From Trichopria drosophilae (taxonomy: Eukaryota > Arthropoda > Insecta > Hymenoptera > Diapriidae), in contig CM059582.1 in NCBI GenBank assembly GCA_030407085.1, positions 26,115,001-26,179,000 of the forward strand: a stretch of 64,000 bases of DNA, written 5' to 3'. A program made the translations under genes and the position numbers. This document shows, in pieces, positions 61,671 through 64,000 of this stretch; the first letter of the stretch is position 1, and the number at the start of each line of letters is the position of its first letter. The notes under the pieces are model-generated. The model saw nothing but the letters and a program-made list of their open reading frames with translations, was not told the origin of the DNA and searched no databases.

Positions 61671-62600
61671 ACATTGAGAAAAAAATCCGTGGTTAAATTG
61701 ACTATAATTTGGAAAAATATAGTTACCACTTTCATAGTCAATTTTACTATGATTTTGTTACACCAACTATCTCCTCATAGTTAAAAAAATCAACTATGTA
61801 GAATGATTTAAATAAATATGACAAATATAGTTAAAATAACTATAATCTAGTGGAGTCCTCATTTCACACTATGTCTCGTAGTAAATCTTTATATTTACTA
61901 TTATTCATAGTTAAAGTTTGTATTTACTATAAATCCATAGTAAAGACTGCCGCACTCCGTGCGTTTTGCTGCCACCAGGTGGCGACGCGGCATTCGCAGC
62001 TTTTTTTCTTCGAGCCCGTGGCTCCCGTTATTGAAGTGAGAAGATTTTCATATGGTCATAAGAAGGTCCGTCGGTCGTCAAGATATGATAATACATAATG
62101 CATATCGTATACGCACGTGTATCTATAGACTAGTCACACGATATTGAAATTTGTGTGTATAATGGCATTGCATAATACATTTTTTAACTGGCTAGAGCCT
62201 GACATTCACAAACTTAGCGCAGTATTGATTTTTTGTTTTTCTCTTTATTTCCTTGTTTATTTTAAACGAAGAACGAAGGGAGAAAAGTGGATTTTCATAT
62301 GCTATGATATATATAGTTTACAAATGTTTTTAAAAAGTAAATATTGACTCCTTTCCATATTTTTTATGACAATTTCTGATACAATTTCTCTCAATGAAGG
62401 TAGTAATTTTCTGACATGACTATTTCAAAATAGTTGAGTCTATTTGTCTATTATGATAAGTAGCATTTTGAATCATGAAACAATAGTTAAACTTTACTAT
62501 TTCAGAATAGTTATTTTAATTATTACCATGCCTAGACCTCATTTCACACTATGATTCATAGTAAAAAATGGACATTTCAACTACTTTTTTTTCTGAGTGT
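61671..62600. mobile_element. MITE-like element with ACAYTSAGAAAAAAA ends
   Basis: The left end ACATTGAGAAAAAAATCCGT and the complement of the right end, ACACTCAGAAAAAAAAGTAG, match. ATAGTTAAA, CATAGTTAA and ACTATGATTCATAG words fill both sides, and CCTCATTTCACACTATG occurs twice (61857, 62538). A GC-rich patch (61950-62040) includes CCACCAGGTGGCG. It lies in the intron after the last visible exon. Confidence 0.7.
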
Positions 62601-62749
62601 AGGCTAGTCTTTAATAAATTTACTCGACTTAAATATTTGTGATTGGATGATAATTTAGTAAATATTTTTCAAATTACGTAATATTGAAATGGTGCTTGAT
62701 CTGTTTGAAACAAGTACTTGTGGAAAATAACTCCTTACAGTCTTACCTG

Positions 62750-63590
62750 TCTCAATGTCCTAAAATCGTACAGTAACTTTGAGCTAAAATCTTTTAATGA
62801 AATCGCGGAAATTTCTATTTGGCATAAGTTGTTCTAGACGTTTTCAGGTGTGCTCTACACGATGCGACCATTTAGAAAAGTGAAAAATTTCATTTTCTAT
62901 TGTTTTTTGATAAATTTATATAAAAAATAGCGTTTTTACGGGATTTTTTTCGTAGAAAATCACAGAAAATATATGTTTATCATATTAAAATTAATTAAAA
63001 ACGTGTCATTAGTGTTTGTACCAACAAACTATGGATGTCGATTTTTTTCAAAATTTTTTTTCCAAAAATAGGAATCTTTAGAATGCAAAAAATGTTGCCA
63101 TTTTTAATTTTCCATTTCTGACGGAAGAATTGTAATCAGCATCCTCCAAAACCCGGAATAGACACTTGTGAATAATCGGGTATTATAATAGTGAAAAAAA
63201 CTGAACAACTCTGATAATGTCCGCGCTAGTGATATTTTTTGGATTCCAAAGCTTCCTATTTTTGGGGAAAAATTTTTGAAAAAAATCTGCATCCATAGTT
63301 TGTTGGTACAAACACTAATAACACGTTTTTATTTAATTTTAATATGATAAACATATATTTTCTGTTCCAAAATGGTGATTTTCTACGAAAAAATCCCGTA
63401 AAACCCGCTATTTTTTATATAAATTTATCAAAAAACAATACAAAATGAAATTTTTCTCTTTACAAAATAGTCGCATCGTGTAGAGCACACCCGAAAACGT
63501 CCAGAACAACTTATGCCAAATAGAAATTTCCGTGATTTCATTAAGAGATTTTAGCTCAAATTTACTGTACGATTTTTGGACATTCAAGCA
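62750..63590. mobile_element. Long hairpin element with ~360-bp arms
   Basis: Left arm about 62750-63120 and right arm about 63240-63590 are inverted and highly similar. Examples: GGAAATTTCTATTTGGCATA against TATGCCAAATAGAAATTTCC; GTGTGCTCTACACGATGCGA against TCGCATCGTGTAGAGCACAC; TTGTACCAACAAACTATGGA against its complement. It appears to lie in the intron downstream of the last visible GalNAc-transferase exon. Confidence 0.88.
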
Positions 63591-64000
63591 TTAATGGGTT
63601 AAGACACCCCCGTCAAACTAGTTTTAAAAGCTAAAGTATGGAGCAAAAAACACTCAAAAGTGTTTTGCTAAACCTATATTTATTCGAGAATTTATACTCT
63701 CCTCCGAATTATAATACAGCGCTTTTTGATATTTAATTTTGATGATCGATGGACATTTTCAGAAAAACTGTCATTGTAGAAATAAAAGCTGACAAAACAA
63801 ATGTTTGTCAATAAGATGATATATTGTAGTCGTAGTAATTTTTCGATGATAAGATCATTTTTATTGAATGCGATGAATAGGTTATACCGCTCGGAATATA
63901 ATTGCTACTGATTTATTTAATAGCTGCGTAGAAACATCTATAATAGGCATTGAATTTGTAGATGGTTACACGCAGAATATCGAAGGCTTGACGAAGTAAA
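63591..64000. other. AT-rich end of window
   Basis: No exon matching the expected last lectin repeat is seen, so the transferase gene continues beyond the window. Confidence 0.4.

Noticed and set aside
1..64000. tRNA or rRNA genes
   Set aside because: I looked for B-box-like GGTTCGAnTCC and cloverleaf signals by eye and saw none; a covariance-model scan would decide.

Overview
The window looks like nuclear DNA of an insect, most likely a hymenopteran such as an ant or wasp. It is strongly AT-rich, its genes are intron-split with short introns, the two recognisable genes are ordinary animal genes, and the rest is filled with insect-type Tc1/mariner elements, LINE remnants and many MITE-like inverted-repeat elements. 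The species assignment is inference from composition and repeat style.

Genes: only two protein-coding genes can be supported. FCF1 (Utp24-type PIN-domain rRNA-processing nuclease) is on the minus strand, 43530-44578, in five coding exons; the first holds only the ATG. A polypeptide GalNAc-transferase of the GALNT7/pgant7 type is on the plus strand, 51917-61513, with nine coding exons in the window. Its fourth coding intron is 7.3 kb, one intron is GC-AG, and the last exon lies beyond the window. A GC-rich island at 17.15-18.17 kb may be a promoter or first exon of an unseen gene.

Layout: 1-3.6 kb, AT-rich DNA with small inverted-repeat elements. 3.6-6.9 kb, a Tc1/mariner-type element with very long, internally repeated terminal inverted repeats (TIRs), a transposase broken by one in-frame stop, and a second transposase scrap in the opposite orientation. 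7-25 kb, mostly non-coding with MITEs, a LINE fragment (14.5 kb), the GC island, a degenerate repeat field (18.6-19.9 kb) and a 135-bp-period degenerate array (23.1-23.6 kb). 25.5-31.2 kb, a foldback-like element with about 2-kb arms. 31-40 kb, AT-rich with three palindromes near 38-39 kb. 40.1-43.1 kb, a minus-strand LINE carrying three inserted DNA elements. 43.5-44.6 kb, FCF1. 45.0-51 kb, nested MITEs. 51.5-61.5 kb, the GalNAc-transferase with a TE-packed intron. 61.5-64 kb, a MITE and a long hairpin.

Main pattern: at least nine complete elements, plus partial ones, share TACAGT(A/G)G-like ends and TA target sites, and each family carries its own short word repeated several times just inside both ends. 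Two cases of nesting, one with an empty-site comparison in the same window, show how they insert.
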